A DNA stretch of 64,000 nucleotides from Terrabacter sp. 28. Lineage in GTDB: Bacteria > Actinomycetota > Actinomycetes > Actinomycetales > Dermatophilaceae. The notes under the pieces are model-generated. The model was not told the DNA's origin and searched no databases. It was given only the letters and a program-made list of their open reading frames with translations. The position numbers and the translations under genes are program-made. This document shows, one piece after another, positions 51,244-60,379 of the stretch (positions are counted from its first letter, which is position 1; each line of letters starts with the position of its first letter). The stretch covers positions 62,568-126,567 of the forward strand of contig JYOE01000024.1 in assembly GCA_000955875.1 (NCBI GenBank), written 5' to 3'.

Positions 51244-52274
51244 GTCTGCTCGCCGGCCTTCCGACGGTCATGCCCGGCGAGATCCCGTCGCCCAGCGTCG
51301 GGGTCTGGCACCTCGGCCCGCTGCCGGTCCGCGGCTACGCCCTGTGCATCCTCGCGGGGATCGTCGTCGCCGTCTGGCTGACCCAGCGTCGCCTCGAGGC
51401 GCGCGGCCACCGTCAGGGCATCGCGATCGACATCTCCGCCTGGGCGGTGCCGTTCGGCATCCTCGGCGGCAGGCTCTACCACCTCATCACCACGCCGCAG
51501 CCGTACTTCGGCGAGGGCGGCGACCCGTGGAAGGCGTTCGCCATCTACGAGGGTGGCCTCGGCATCTGGGGTGCCGTGGCCCTCGGCGCCGTCGGCGCGG
51601 CGATCGGCTGCCGCAAGCACGGTGTCGCGTTCCGCGACTTCGTCGACGCCGCCGCCCCGGGACTCGCGATCGCGCAGGCCATGGGCCGTTTCGGCAACTG
51701 GTTCAACAACGAGATCTACGGAGCGCCCACCGACCTGCCGTGGAAGCTGCGCATCTACGACTGGGACACCTCTGCCGGACGGGCGATCGTCGACGCGCAG
51801 GGCAACCCCGTCGTCAAGGGCTACTTCCACCCGACGTTCCTCTACGAGGCCCTCTGGTGCCTGCTGCTCGCGGCCTTCCTCGTCTGGCTCGGCCGCCGGC
51901 ACTCACCCCGGTCGGGGCAGGTCTTCGCGGCCTACGTCATGGGCTACCCAGTGGGCCGCATCGTCATCGAGAACATGCGCACCGACTCCGCCAACCTCAT
52001 CCTGGGCCAGCGCGTCAACACCTGGGTCTCGATCCTCGTCTTCCTGCTCGGTGCCTACCTGTGGCGCCGGTTCGGCCGCATGGAGCAACCGCCGACGCCC
52101 GCACCCGAGAGTGACGAAGACCACCCTTGGCCGGCAGGTGCCGCGGAGGCCGACGGCCAGAAGCGGAAATCCACCGCCGAAACCGCCGAAGATCCTTCGG
52201 TTGCCGAGCGCCCCGACGCGTCAAACGGCACCGCTCCCACGGCGCCCGAGGTGGACCGTCCGGCCCAGTCCTGA
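51240..52274 (+). CDS. lgt: Prolipoprotein diacylglyceryl transferase
   Basis: Lgt attaches diacylglycerol to the lipobox cysteine of secreted lipoproteins, in the membrane. About seven helices are present. The signature GRFGNWFNNEIYGAPTDLPW is at about residue 157, and YEGGLGIWGA and FLYEALWCLLL are also conserved. The protein is 344 residues with a charged tail after about residue 285, as in other actinobacterial Lgt proteins. It overlaps trpA. Its likely clients here include LivK, which carries a lipobox. Confidence 0.96.
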   Translation: MSLLAGLPTVMPGEIPSPSVGVWHLGPLPVRGYALCILAGIVVAVWLTQRRLEARGHRQGIAIDISAWAVPFGILGGRLYHLITTPQPYFGEGGDPWKAFAIYEGGLGIWGAVALGAVGAAIGCRKHGVAFRDFVDAAAPGLAIAQAMGRFGNWFNNEIYGAPTDLPWKLRIYDWDTSAGRAIVDAQGNPVVKGYFHPTFLYEALWCLLLAAFLVWLGRRHSPRSGQVFAAYVMGYPVGRIVIENMRTDSANLILGQRVNTWVSILVFLLGAYLWRRFGRMEQPPTPAPESDEDHPWPAGAAEADGQKRKSTAETAEDPSVAERPDASNGTAPTAPEVDRPAQS

Positions 52275-52304
52275 CGCGACCGGCACACCGCCCCAGCGCT
52301 CGGA

Positions 52305-52324
52305 CGTGAGCACGGCGTCTCACG
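52305..52324 (+). terminator. Inverted repeat CGTGAG-N8-CTCACG after lgt
   Basis: Six-base arms lie 30 bases after the lgt stop. It probably ends the trp-lgt transcript or is an operator for gltB; no T-run follows. Confidence 0.35.
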
Positions 52325-52473
52325 ATTCGGAATCCGCCGTATCAACAGGTAGGACGAGCGGCCTCTCCGATATCGTCGTCCAGCAAGCCTGTGGCCAGCG
52401 CCGTCCACATGCCCTGAGTCATGTCGTGTGGCCGGTCGCGGTCGCGGCCAGGTCCCAGCAGAAGGACGGTGAA

Positions 52474-55400
52474 ATGTCGCCGCACACCCGCACCCGCGCC
52501 CTCTTCAGCGCGCACCCGGAGAGCTCCGGCCTCTACCGACGCGAGTTCGAGCACGACGCCTGCGGCGTCGCCATGATCGCGACGATGCGGGGGACGGCGG
52601 GTCACGACATCGTCGACCACGCGCTGACGGCGCTGCGCAACCTCGACCACCGCGGCGCCACCGGCGCCGACCCGTCCGTCGGTGACGGCGCGGGCATCCT
52701 GACGCAGATCCCCGACGCCTTCTTCCGGGCCAACGTGCCGTTCACGCTGCCGAACAACGGGGCGTATGCCGCCGGGCTCGCCTTCCTGCCCCGCGACGCC
52801 GCCGAGCGCGCGGCCGCCAAGGCCCGCATCGAGGAGCTCGCCGTCGCCGAGAACCTCAAGGTGCTCGGCTGGCGGGAGGTGCCGGTCGAGGCCGACCTCG
52901 TCGGCGCGGTCGCCCGCGAGTGCATGCCCGCCTTCGAGCAGCTCTTCGTCAGCAGCGCCATCGGCCGCCAGGTCGCGCTCGGGCTCGACCGCCTCGCGTT
53001 CTGCCTGCGCAAGCGGGCCGAGCACGAGGTCGACGTCTACTTCGCCTCGCTGAGCTCGCGCACCATCGTCTACAAGGGCATGCTCACCACCGGCCAGCTC
53101 GAGCCGTTCTTCCCCGACCTGTCCGACCCGGCCTTCGCCACCGAGCTGGCCCTCGTGCACTCGCGGTTCTCGACCAACACCTTCCCGTCGTGGCCGCTCG
53201 CGCACCCCTACCGCCTCATCGCCCACAACGGCGAGATCAACACCGTCAAGGGCAACCGCAACTGGATGCACGCGCGCGAGAGCCTGCTGACCTCCGACAT
53301 CATCCCCGGCGACCTCGAGCGCCTCTTCCCGATCTGCACGCCCGACGCGTCCGACTCCGCGAGCTTCGACGAGGCGCTCGAGCTGCTCCACCTCGGTGGT
53401 CGCTCGCTGCCGCACGCCGTGCTGATGATGATCCCCGAGGCGTGGGAGAACCACGCGACGATGGACCCGGCCCGCAAGGCGTTCTACGAGTTCCACTCGA
53501 CGTTCATGGAGCCGTGGGACGGCCCGGCGAACGTCTGCTTCAGCGACGGCACGCTCGTCGGCGCGGTGCTCGACCGCAACGGCCTGCGTCCGGGCCGCTA
53601 CACCGTGACCAAGGACGGCCTCGTGGTCCTGGCCTCCGAGTCTGGCGTGCTCGAGCTCGCGCCCGAGACCATCGTCCAGCGTGGGCGCCTGCAGCCCGGC
53701 AAGATGTTCCTCGTCGACACCGAGCACGGCCGCATCGTCAGCGACGAGGAGATCAAGAGCCAGCTCGCCGCGGCCAAGCCGTATGCCGAGTGGCTGCACG
53801 CCGGCCTCATCCACCTCGAGGACCTCCCGGAGCGCGAGCACATCGTGCACACGGCCGCCTCGGTCGCCCGCCGCCAGCAGACCTTCGGCTACACCGCCGA
53901 GGAGCTGCGCATCCTGCTCACGCCGATGGCGAAGTCCGGGGGAGAGGCGCTCGGCTCGATGGGCACCGACACGCCCATCGCCGTGCTGTCCTCGCGTCCG
54001 CGGCTGCTCTTCGACTACTTCACCCAGCTCTTCGCGCAGGTGACCAACCCGCCGCTCGACGCGATCCGCGAGGAGCTCGTCACCTCGCTCGGCACCTACA
54101 TGGGCCCCGAGGGCAACGCGCTGTCGGCCTCACCGTCGCACGCGCGCCAGCTCGTCCTCGACTTCCCGGTCATCGACAACGACGAGCTCGCGAAGATCGT
54201 GCACATCAACGCCGACGGTGACCTGCCCGGCTACGCGACGCACGTGGTGCGGGGCCTCTACGACGTCACCGGCGGCGCGGCCGCCATGCGCGAGCGTCTC
54301 GACGAGATCTTCGCCGAGGTGTCGCAGGCGATCCGACGCGGCGCGCGCTTCGTCGTGCTCTCCGACCGTGACTCCGGGCGCGACCTCGCGCCGATCCCGT
54401 CGCTGCTGCTCACCGCCGCGGTGCACCACCACCTCATCCGGGAGAAGACGCGCACGCAGGTGGGCCTGCTCGTCGAGGCCGGTGACGTACGCGAGGTGCA
54501 CCACGTCGCGCTGCTCATCGGCTACGGCGCGGCCGCGGTCAACCCCTACCTCGCGATGGAGACGGTCGAGGACCTCGTCCGGGCCGGCGAGATCGAGGGC
54601 GTGACCTCCGAGAAGGCGGTCAAGAACCTCATCAAGGCGCTCGGCAAGGGCGTGCTCAAGGTCATGTCGAAGATGGGCATCTCGACGGTCGCCTCCTACC
54701 GGGGCGCCCAGGTGTTCGAGGCCATCGGCCTCTCGCAGGCCCTCGTCGACCGCTACTTCACCGGCACGGTCAGCCAGCTCGGCGGCGTCGGCCTCGACGT
54801 CATCGCCCGCGAGACCGCCGAGCGCCACGCGCGCGCCTACCCGACCGACGGCGTCCAGCAGCCGCACCGTGTCCTCGAGGTCGGCGGCGAGTACCAGTGG
54901 CGCCGCGAGGGCGAGCCGCACCTCTTCGACCCCGAGACGGTCTTCCGCCTCCAGCACTCGACGCGCCAGCGTCGCTACGACATCTTCAAGCAGTACACCG
55001 AGCGCATCGACGACCAGACCTCACGCCTGATGACCTTGCGCGGCCTGATGGGCTTCAAGCCCACCGGCGTCACCGGCCGGCTGCCCGTGCCGATCGAGGA
55101 GGTCGAGCCGGTCAGCGAGATCGTCAAGCGCTTCAACACCGGGGCGATGAGCTACGGCTCCATCTCCAAGGAGGCGCACGAGACCCTCGCGATCGCCATG
55201 AACCACCTCGGCGGCCGCTCCAACACCGGTGAGGGCGGCGAGGACATCGACCGCCTGCTCGACCCCGAGCGCCGATCTGCGGTCAAGCAGGTCGCCTCCG
55301 GCCGGTTCGGCGTGACGAGCCTCTACCTCACCCACTCCGACGACATCCAGATCAAGATGGCGCAGGGCGCCAAGCCCGGCGAGGGTGGCCAGCTGCCCGG

Positions 55401-57039
55401 CCACAAGGTCTACCCGTGGGTCGCCAAGACCCGGCACTCGACGCCCGGCGTCGGGCTCATCTCGCCGCCGCCGCACCACGACATCTACTCGATCGAGGAC
55501 CTGGCGCAGCTGATCCACGACCTCAAGAACGCCAACCCGGCGGCGCGCATCCACGTCAAGCTCGTCTCCGAGATCGGCGTCGGCACGGTGGCGGCGGGCG
55601 TGTCCAAGGCGCACGCCGACGTCGTGCTCATCTCGGGCCACGACGGCGGCACCGGCGCGAGCCCGCTCACGTCGCTCAAGCACGCCGGCGCGCCGTGGGA
55701 GCTCGGCCTCGCCGAGGCCCAGCAGACGCTCGTGCTCAACGGGCTGCGCGACCGCATCGTCGTGCAGGTCGACGGCCAGCTGAAGACCGGTCGCGACGTC
55801 GTCGTCGCCGCGCTGCTCGGTGCCGAGGAGTTCGGCTTCGCCACGGCGCCGCTCGTCGTCTCCGGCTGCATCATGATGCGCGTCTGCCACCTCGACACCT
55901 GTCCGGTCGGCATCGCGACGCAGAACCCCGAGCTGCGCGAGCGCTTCTCCGGCAAGCCCGAGTTCGTCGAGACGTTCTTCGAGTACATCGCCGAGGAGGT
56001 GCGCGAGAACCTCGCCGCCCTCGGGTTCCGCTCCATCGAGGAGGCCGTCGGCCAGGTCGGCAGCCTCGACCTCGACAAGGCCATCGCGCACTGGAAGGCG
56101 TCGGGCCTCGACCTCAGCCCGATCCTCGCCGTGGCCGACAACCCCAGCGGTGGCACGCTCCACCAGTCCGCCACCCAGGACCACGCCCTCGACAAGGCGC
56201 TCGACAACGAGCTGCTGAGCCGGGCCCTGCCCGCCATCGAGAGCGGCGAGCAGGTGCGCACCGAGATCGCGGTCCGCAACGTCAACCGCACCGTCGGCAC
56301 GATGCTGGGCCACCACGTGACCAAGGCGCACCCGCACGGACTCGCCGACAACACCATCGAGCTGACGATGACGGGGTCCGGTGGCCAGTCCTTCGGTGCC
56401 TTCCTGCCGGCGGGCGTCACGATGCAGCTCTTCGGCGACGCCAACGACTACGTCGGCAAGGGCCTGTCCGGCGGCCGCGTCGTCGTCCGGCCGCACCGCG
56501 ACGCCGCGCTCGTGGCAGAGCAGAACGTCATCGGCGGCAACGTCATCGCCTACGGCGCGACGACCGGCCAGCTGTTCCTGCGCGGCATCGTCGGCGAGCG
56601 CTTCTGCGTGCGCAACTCGGGCGCCCACGCGGTCGTCGAGGGGGTCGGTGACCACGGCTGCGAGTACATGACGGGCGGCGCTGCCGTCGTCCTGGGCCCC
56701 ACGGGGCGCAACTTCGCGGCGGGCATGTCGGGCGGTGTGGCGTACGTCCTCGACCTCGACCCCGCCCTCGTCAACCCCGAGATGGTCGACCTGCTGCCCC
56801 TGCGCGACGAGGACGACGCCCCGCTCCGCGAGCTGCTCGAGGCCCACGTGCGGTGGACCGAGTCGCCCGTCGCACAGGGCCTCCTCGACGACTGGGCGGC
56901 CGCCCGCGAGCGCCTGACGCTCGTGCTGCCGCGCGACTACCAACGAGTCCTCGACGTCCGCGCCGAGGCCGAGGCCCAGGGCCTCGACCTCGACGGACCC
57001 GAGGTGTGGAACCGGATCATGGAGGCTTCCCGTGGCTGA
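52474..57039 (+). CDS. gltB: Glutamate synthase, large subunit
   Basis: GltB makes glutamate from glutamine and 2-oxoglutarate. After a short propeptide, the amidotransferase Cys lies in REFEHDACGVAMIATMRGTA (about residue 29). The synthase domain binds FMN. The 3Fe-4S cysteines are in VVSGCIMMRVCHLDTCPVGI, and the C-terminal GXGXG repeat domain follows (GGNVIAYGATTGQLFLRGI). The length of 1521 residues is normal. ATG 52474 has GAAGGACGGTG upstream. It overlaps gltD by eight bases. Confidence 0.97.
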   Translation: MSPHTRTRALFSAHPESSGLYRREFEHDACGVAMIATMRGTAGHDIVDHALTALRNLDHRGATGADPSVGDGAGILTQIPDAFFRANVPFTLPNNGAYAAGLAFLPRDAAERAAAKARIEELAVAENLKVLGWREVPVEADLVGAVARECMPAFEQLFVSSAIGRQVALGLDRLAFCLRKRAEHEVDVYFASLSSRTIVYKGMLTTGQLEPFFPDLSDPAFATELALVHSRFSTNTFPSWPLAHPYRLIAHNGEINTVKGNRNWMHARESLLTSDIIPGDLERLFPICTPDASDSASFDEALELLHLGGRSLPHAVLMMIPEAWENHATMDPARKAFYEFHSTFMEPWDGPANVCFSDGTLVGAVLDRNGLRPGRYTVTKDGLVVLASESGVLELAPETIVQRGRLQPGKMFLVDTEHGRIVSDEEIKSQLAAAKPYAEWLHAGLIHLEDLPEREHIVHTAASVARRQQTFGYTAEELRILLTPMAKSGGEALGSMGTDTPIAVLSSRPRLLFDYFTQLFAQVTNPPLDAIREELVTSLGTYMGPEGNALSASPSHARQLVLDFPVIDNDELAKIVHINADGDLPGYATHVVRGLYDVTGGAAAMRERLDEIFAEVSQAIRRGARFVVLSDRDSGRDLAPIPSLLLTAAVHHHLIREKTRTQVGLLVEAGDVREVHHVALLIGYGAAAVNPYLAMETVEDLVRAGEIEGVTSEKAVKNLIKALGKGVLKVMSKMGISTVASYRGAQVFEAIGLSQALVDRYFTGTVSQLGGVGLDVIARETAERHARAYPTDGVQQPHRVLEVGGEYQWRREGEPHLFDPETVFRLQHSTRQRRYDIFKQYTERIDDQTSRLMTLRGLMGFKPTGVTGRLPVPIEEVEPVSEIVKRFNTGAMSYGSISKEAHETLAIAMNHLGGRSNTGEGGEDIDRLLDPERRSAVKQVASGRFGVTSLYLTHSDDIQIKMAQGAKPGEGGQLPGHKVYPWVAKTRHSTPGVGLISPPPHHDIYSIEDLAQLIHDLKNANPAARIHVKLVSEIGVGTVAAGVSKAHADVVLISGHDGGTGASPLTSLKHAGAPWELGLAEAQQTLVLNGLRDRIVVQVDGQLKTGRDVVVAALLGAEEFGFATAPLVVSGCIMMRVCHLDTCPVGIATQNPELRERFSGKPEFVETFFEYIAEEVRENLAALGFRSIEEAVGQVGSLDLDKAIAHWKASGLDLSPILAVADNPSGGTLHQSATQDHALDKALDNELLSRALPAIESGEQVRTEIAVRNVNRTVGTMLGHHVTKAHPHGLADNTIELTMTGSGGQSFGAFLPAGVTMQLFGDANDYVGKGLSGGRVVVRPHRDAALVAEQNVIGGNVIAYGATTGQLFLRGIVGERFCVRNSGAHAVVEGVGDHGCEYMTGGAAVVLGPTGRNFAAGMSGGVAYVLDLDPALVNPEMVDLLPLRDEDDAPLRELLEAHVRWTESPVAQGLLDDWAAARERLTLVLPRDYQRVLDVRAEAEAQGLDLDGPEVWNRIMEASRG

Positions 57040-58489
57040 CCCCCAAGGCTTTCTCACCACCCGCGAGCGCGAGCTCCCGACCCGCCGCCCCGTCCCGGTC
57101 CGCATCCGGGACTGGAAGGAGGTCTACGAGGAGCAGGAGCTCGGGCAGCTCCAGCGCCAGGCGGGCCGCTGCATGGACTGTGGCATCCCCTTCTGCCACT
57201 CGGGCTGCCCCCTCGGCAACCTCATCCCCGAATGGAACAACTTCGCGTGGCGCGGCGACTGGTCCGACGCGATCGAGCGCCTCCACGCGACGAACAACTT
57301 CCCCGAGTTCACGGGTCGGCTCTGCCCGGCGCCGTGCGAGACGGCGTGCGTGCTGGGCATCAACCAGCCGGCCGTGACGATCAAGCAGGTCGAGGTCACG
57401 ACGATCGAGCGGGCCTTCGACGAGGGTCTCGTGCAGCCGCTCCCGCCCGAGCGCCTCTCGGGCAAGACGGTCGCCGTCGTCGGCTCCGGCCCCGCCGGTC
57501 TCGCCGCGGCCCAGCAGCTGACCCGGGCCGGCCACACGGTCGCCGTCTTCGAGCGTGCCGACAAGCCTGGCGGCCTGCTCCGTTACGGCATCCCCGAGTT
57601 CAAGATGGAGAAGTCCGTCCTCGACCGTCGTCTGGCCCAGATGGAGGCCGAGGGCACGCGCTTCCGCAACGGCATGGACATCGGCGTCGACATCACCGGC
57701 CGGCAGCTGCGCGACCGCTACGACGCCGTCGTGCTGGCGCTCGGCGCCACCGTTCCCCGCGACCTCGACGTCCCGGGTCGCGGCCTCGGGGGCATCCACC
57801 AGGCGATGGACTACCTCCCGCAAGGCAACCGGGCCGCCCTCGGCGAGGAGGTCGAGAACCAGATCCTCGCCACCGGCAAGCACGTCGTCGTCATCGGCGG
57901 CGGTGACACCGGGGCCGACTGCATCGGCACCGCGCACCGCCAAGGCGCCGCGTCCGTGACGAGCCTCGAGATCATGCCGCAGCCGGGCGAGGACCGCCCG
58001 AGCGGCCAGCCGTGGCCGACCTACCCGATGCTCTACCGCGTCGCGAGCGCGCACGAGGAGGGCGGCGAGCGCGTCTACGCCGTCAGCACGACCGAGTTCG
58101 TCGGCGACGCCGACGGCAACGTCGCCTCGCTGCGCCTCACCGAGGTCGAGCTCGTCGACGGCAGGCTGACGCCGAAGCCGGGGACCGAGCGCGAGATCCC
58201 CGCGCAGCTCGTGCTCTTCGCCATGGGCTTCCTCGGCCCGCAGGGGCCGGGCGTCGTCGAGCAGCTCGGCGTCGACCTCGACGAGCGCAGCAACGTCCGC
58301 CGCGACAAGAACTTCATGAGCTCGGTCCCCGGCGTCTTCGTCGCCGGCGACGCGGGTCGCGGCCAGTCGCTCATCGTCTGGGCCATCGCCGAGGGCCGGG
58401 CCGCCGCCGCCGGCGTCGACGCCTGGCTCACCGGGTCCAGTGCCCTGCCCAGGCCGGTCGCGCCGACCGACCGCCCGCTCACCGTCTGA
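57032..58489 (+). CDS. gltD: Glutamate synthase, small subunit
   Basis: GltD passes electrons from NADPH to GltB. The N-terminal 4Fe-4S cysteines are in CMDCGIPFCHSGCPLGN and CPAPCETAC. The FAD loop is VAVVGSGPAGLAAAQQL, and the NADPH loop is VVVIGGGDTGADCIGTAHR. It has 485 residues. GTG 57032 overlaps the end of gltB, ensuring balanced synthesis. Confidence 0.97.
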   Translation: MADPQGFLTTRERELPTRRPVPVRIRDWKEVYEEQELGQLQRQAGRCMDCGIPFCHSGCPLGNLIPEWNNFAWRGDWSDAIERLHATNNFPEFTGRLCPAPCETACVLGINQPAVTIKQVEVTTIERAFDEGLVQPLPPERLSGKTVAVVGSGPAGLAAAQQLTRAGHTVAVFERADKPGGLLRYGIPEFKMEKSVLDRRLAQMEAEGTRFRNGMDIGVDITGRQLRDRYDAVVLALGATVPRDLDVPGRGLGGIHQAMDYLPQGNRAALGEEVENQILATGKHVVVIGGGDTGADCIGTAHRQGAASVTSLEIMPQPGEDRPSGQPWPTYPMLYRVASAHEEGGERVYAVSTTEFVGDADGNVASLRLTEVELVDGRLTPKPGTEREIPAQLVLFAMGFLGPQGPGVVEQLGVDLDERSNVRRDKNFMSSVPGVFVAGDAGRGQSLIVWAIAEGRAAAAGVDAWLTGSSALPRPVAPTDRPLTV

Positions 58490-58505
58490 GCGGTCAGCAG
58501 CACCC

Positions 58506-58548
58506 GCCCGTATGCCGTGCCGTCACCCCGACGACACGGCATACGGGC
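58506..58548 (+). terminator. Perfect 14-base hairpin after gltD
   Basis: GCCCGTATGCCGTG pairs perfectly with CACGGCATACGGGC around a 15-base loop, beginning 16 bases after the gltD stop. Confidence 0.75.
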
Positions 58549-58642
58549 ACTGTTGTCCCACGATCCCCAAGGACGACAAGGGAATCCGCGAAGGCTCGTC
58601 CCACAGGTCGAACCCCCGTGGTGACCCACGTCACAGCACCCA

Positions 58643-58648
58643 TAAGGT
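58643..58648 (+). promoter_or_regulatory. -10 box (TAAGGT) for pyk, leaderless
   Basis: TAAGGT ends 6 bases before ATG 58655. Confidence 0.45.
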
Positions 58649-58654
58649 TGAACC

Positions 58655-60112
58655 ATGCGTCGCGCCAAGATCGTCTGCACCATCGGACCCAAGACCTCTT
58701 CTCCCAGCCAGCTGCGTGCCCTCGTCGACGCGGGCATGGACGTCGCCCGGCTCAACCTCTCGCACGGTGACCACTCGGTCCACGAGCAGGTCTACCGCGA
58801 CGTGCGGGCGGCCAGCGACGCCTCCGGTCGCGCCGTCGGCATCCTCGTCGACCTCCAGGGACCCAAGATCCGCACCGGCCGGTTCGCCGACGGGCCGGTG
58901 ACGCTGAGCCAGGGCCAGCGCTTCACCATCACGACCCGCGAGGTCGAGGGTGACGACACCATCGTCGGCACCACGTATGCCGGCCTCCCGGGCGACGTGA
59001 GCCCCGGCGACGTCCTGCTCATCGACGACGGCAAGGTCATGCTCCGCGCCGTGGCGGTCGACGACTCCGACGTGCTCACCGAGACCGTCGTCGGCGGAGA
59101 GGTGAGCAACAACAAGGGCATCAACCTGCCCGGCGTCGCCGTCAGCGTGCCCGCGCTGTCCGACAAGGACCGCGAGGACCTCCGGTTCGCCATGCGCCTC
59201 GGTGTCGACATGATCGCGCTGTCGTTCGTCCGCTCGGCCGACGACATCGCCGACGTCCACGCGATCATGGACGAGTTCGGCACCCGCATCCCCGTCATCG
59301 CCAAGATCGAGAAGCCGCAGGCCGTCGAGAACCTCGAGGGCATCGTCGCGGCGTTCGACGGCATCATGGTCGCCCGCGGCGACCTCGGCGTCGAGATGCC
59401 GCTCGAGGACGTCCCGCTGGTCCAGAAGCGCGCCATCGAGCTCGCCCGGCGCGAGGCCAAGCCGGTCATCGTGGCCACCCAGGTGCTCGAGTCGATGATC
59501 GAGAACCCGCGCCCCACCCGCGCCGAGGCCTCCGACGCCGCGAACGCGGTCCTCGACGGCGCCGACGCGCTGATGCTGTCCGGTGAGACGTCGGTCGGAG
59601 CGTGGCCGATCGACGCGGTGCGCACCATGGCGCGCATCATCGAGTCCACCGAGGAGCACGGCTTCGACAAGATCGTGCGCATGACGACCAACCCGAAGAC
59701 CGTCGGGGGAGCGGTGAGCAAGGCCGCCGTCGAGATCGGCGACGTCGTGGGGGCGAAGTTCCTCATCACCTTCACGGAGACCGGCGGCTCGGCCACCCGG
59801 ATGGCGCGGCTGCGCCCCCGGCTCCCGATGCTCGCCTTCACGTCCGAGCCGCGCGTGCGCTCGCAGCTGTCGCTGACGTGGGGCGTCGAGACCTACCTCG
59901 TGCCGCGCATGCACCACACCGACCAGTTCGCGATGCAGGTCGACCTCAAGCTCATCCCCGAGGGCCGCGTCGCCGAGGGCGACCGCGTCCTCATCGTCGC
60001 CGGCTCGCCTCCCGGCATCCCGGGGTCGACCAACGCGCTGCGCGTCCACCGCGTGGGTGACGCCGTCAACCGTGCCGCCCCGGCCTACCGGCCGGAAGAG
60101 GTCATCAGCTGA
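58655..60112 (+). CDS. pyk: Pyruvate kinase
   Basis: Pyruvate kinase makes pyruvate and ATP from phosphoenolpyruvate. MRRAKIVCTIGPKTSSPSQL opens the barrel, LVDLQGPKIRTGRFADGP binds nucleotide, and the signature AVIAKIEKPQAV-like segment (PVIAKIEKPQAVENLEGIVA) holds the catalytic Lys. VARGDLGVEMPLEDVPLVQK and DGADALMLSGETSVGAWP bind metal. It has 485 residues including the C-terminal effector domain. Confidence 0.97.
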   Translation: MRRAKIVCTIGPKTSSPSQLRALVDAGMDVARLNLSHGDHSVHEQVYRDVRAASDASGRAVGILVDLQGPKIRTGRFADGPVTLSQGQRFTITTREVEGDDTIVGTTYAGLPGDVSPGDVLLIDDGKVMLRAVAVDDSDVLTETVVGGEVSNNKGINLPGVAVSVPALSDKDREDLRFAMRLGVDMIALSFVRSADDIADVHAIMDEFGTRIPVIAKIEKPQAVENLEGIVAAFDGIMVARGDLGVEMPLEDVPLVQKRAIELARREAKPVIVATQVLESMIENPRPTRAEASDAANAVLDGADALMLSGETSVGAWPIDAVRTMARIIESTEEHGFDKIVRMTTNPKTVGGAVSKAAVEIGDVVGAKFLITFTETGGSATRMARLRPRLPMLAFTSEPRVRSQLSLTWGVETYLVPRMHHTDQFAMQVDLKLIPEGRVAEGDRVLIVAGSPPGIPGSTNALRVHRVGDAVNRAAPAYRPEEVIS

Positions 60113-60131
60113 CCGTTCCCGGGACCCGCTT

Positions 60132-60178
60132 CAGTCGAGTGCTCAGTTCCTGACGTGGAGGAAGTGGGCACTCGACTG
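60132..60178 (+). terminator. Inverted repeat after pyk (CAGTCGAGTGC/GCACTCGACTG)
   Basis: Perfect 11-base arms enclose 25 bases that also contain TTCCT/AGGAA, so a longer two-part hairpin can form. It lies 19 bases after the pyk stop and ahead of the tRNA promoter. Confidence 0.55.
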
Positions 60179-60200
60179 GGTATGCTGGCGCGGCACTCCC

Positions 60201-60286
60201 GCCGGGGTGGTGGAATGGCAGACACGGGGCACTCAAAATGCTCTGGCCGAAAGGTCGTGCGGGTTCGAGTCCCGCCCTCGGCACCA
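60201..60286 (+). tRNA. tRNA-Leu (anticodon CAA), CCA encoded
   Basis: The sequence folds as a class II tRNA: acceptor GCCGGGG pairs with CCTCGGC (one G-T), the anticodon loop is CTCAAAA with anticodon CAA, a long variable arm TGGCCGAAAGGTCG is present, and the T arm is GCGGGTTCGAGTCCCGC. CCA is encoded at 60284-60286. It reads UUG codons. TATGCT at 60181 is a likely -10 box. Confidence 0.95.
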
Positions 60287-60367
60287 CCCCGCCGACCCCA
60301 CGCACCGGGGCGGCGTCACGCTGCGGTGGTTGACGGTCCCGAAACGCGCTGGAAACCTGGCCCCGGC

Positions 60368-60373
60368 TAGGCT
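60368..60373 (+). promoter_or_regulatory. -10 box (TAGGCT) for pdtaR, leaderless
   Basis: TAGGCT ends 6 bases before GTG 60380, which supports that start over the TTG 60374. Confidence 0.5.
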
Positions 60374-60379
60374 TTGTCC

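Noticed and set aside
60201..60286. tRNA-Leu as an integration site of a mobile island
   Set aside because: No integrase gene and no repeat of the tRNA 3' end is seen nearby; both sides are core genes.
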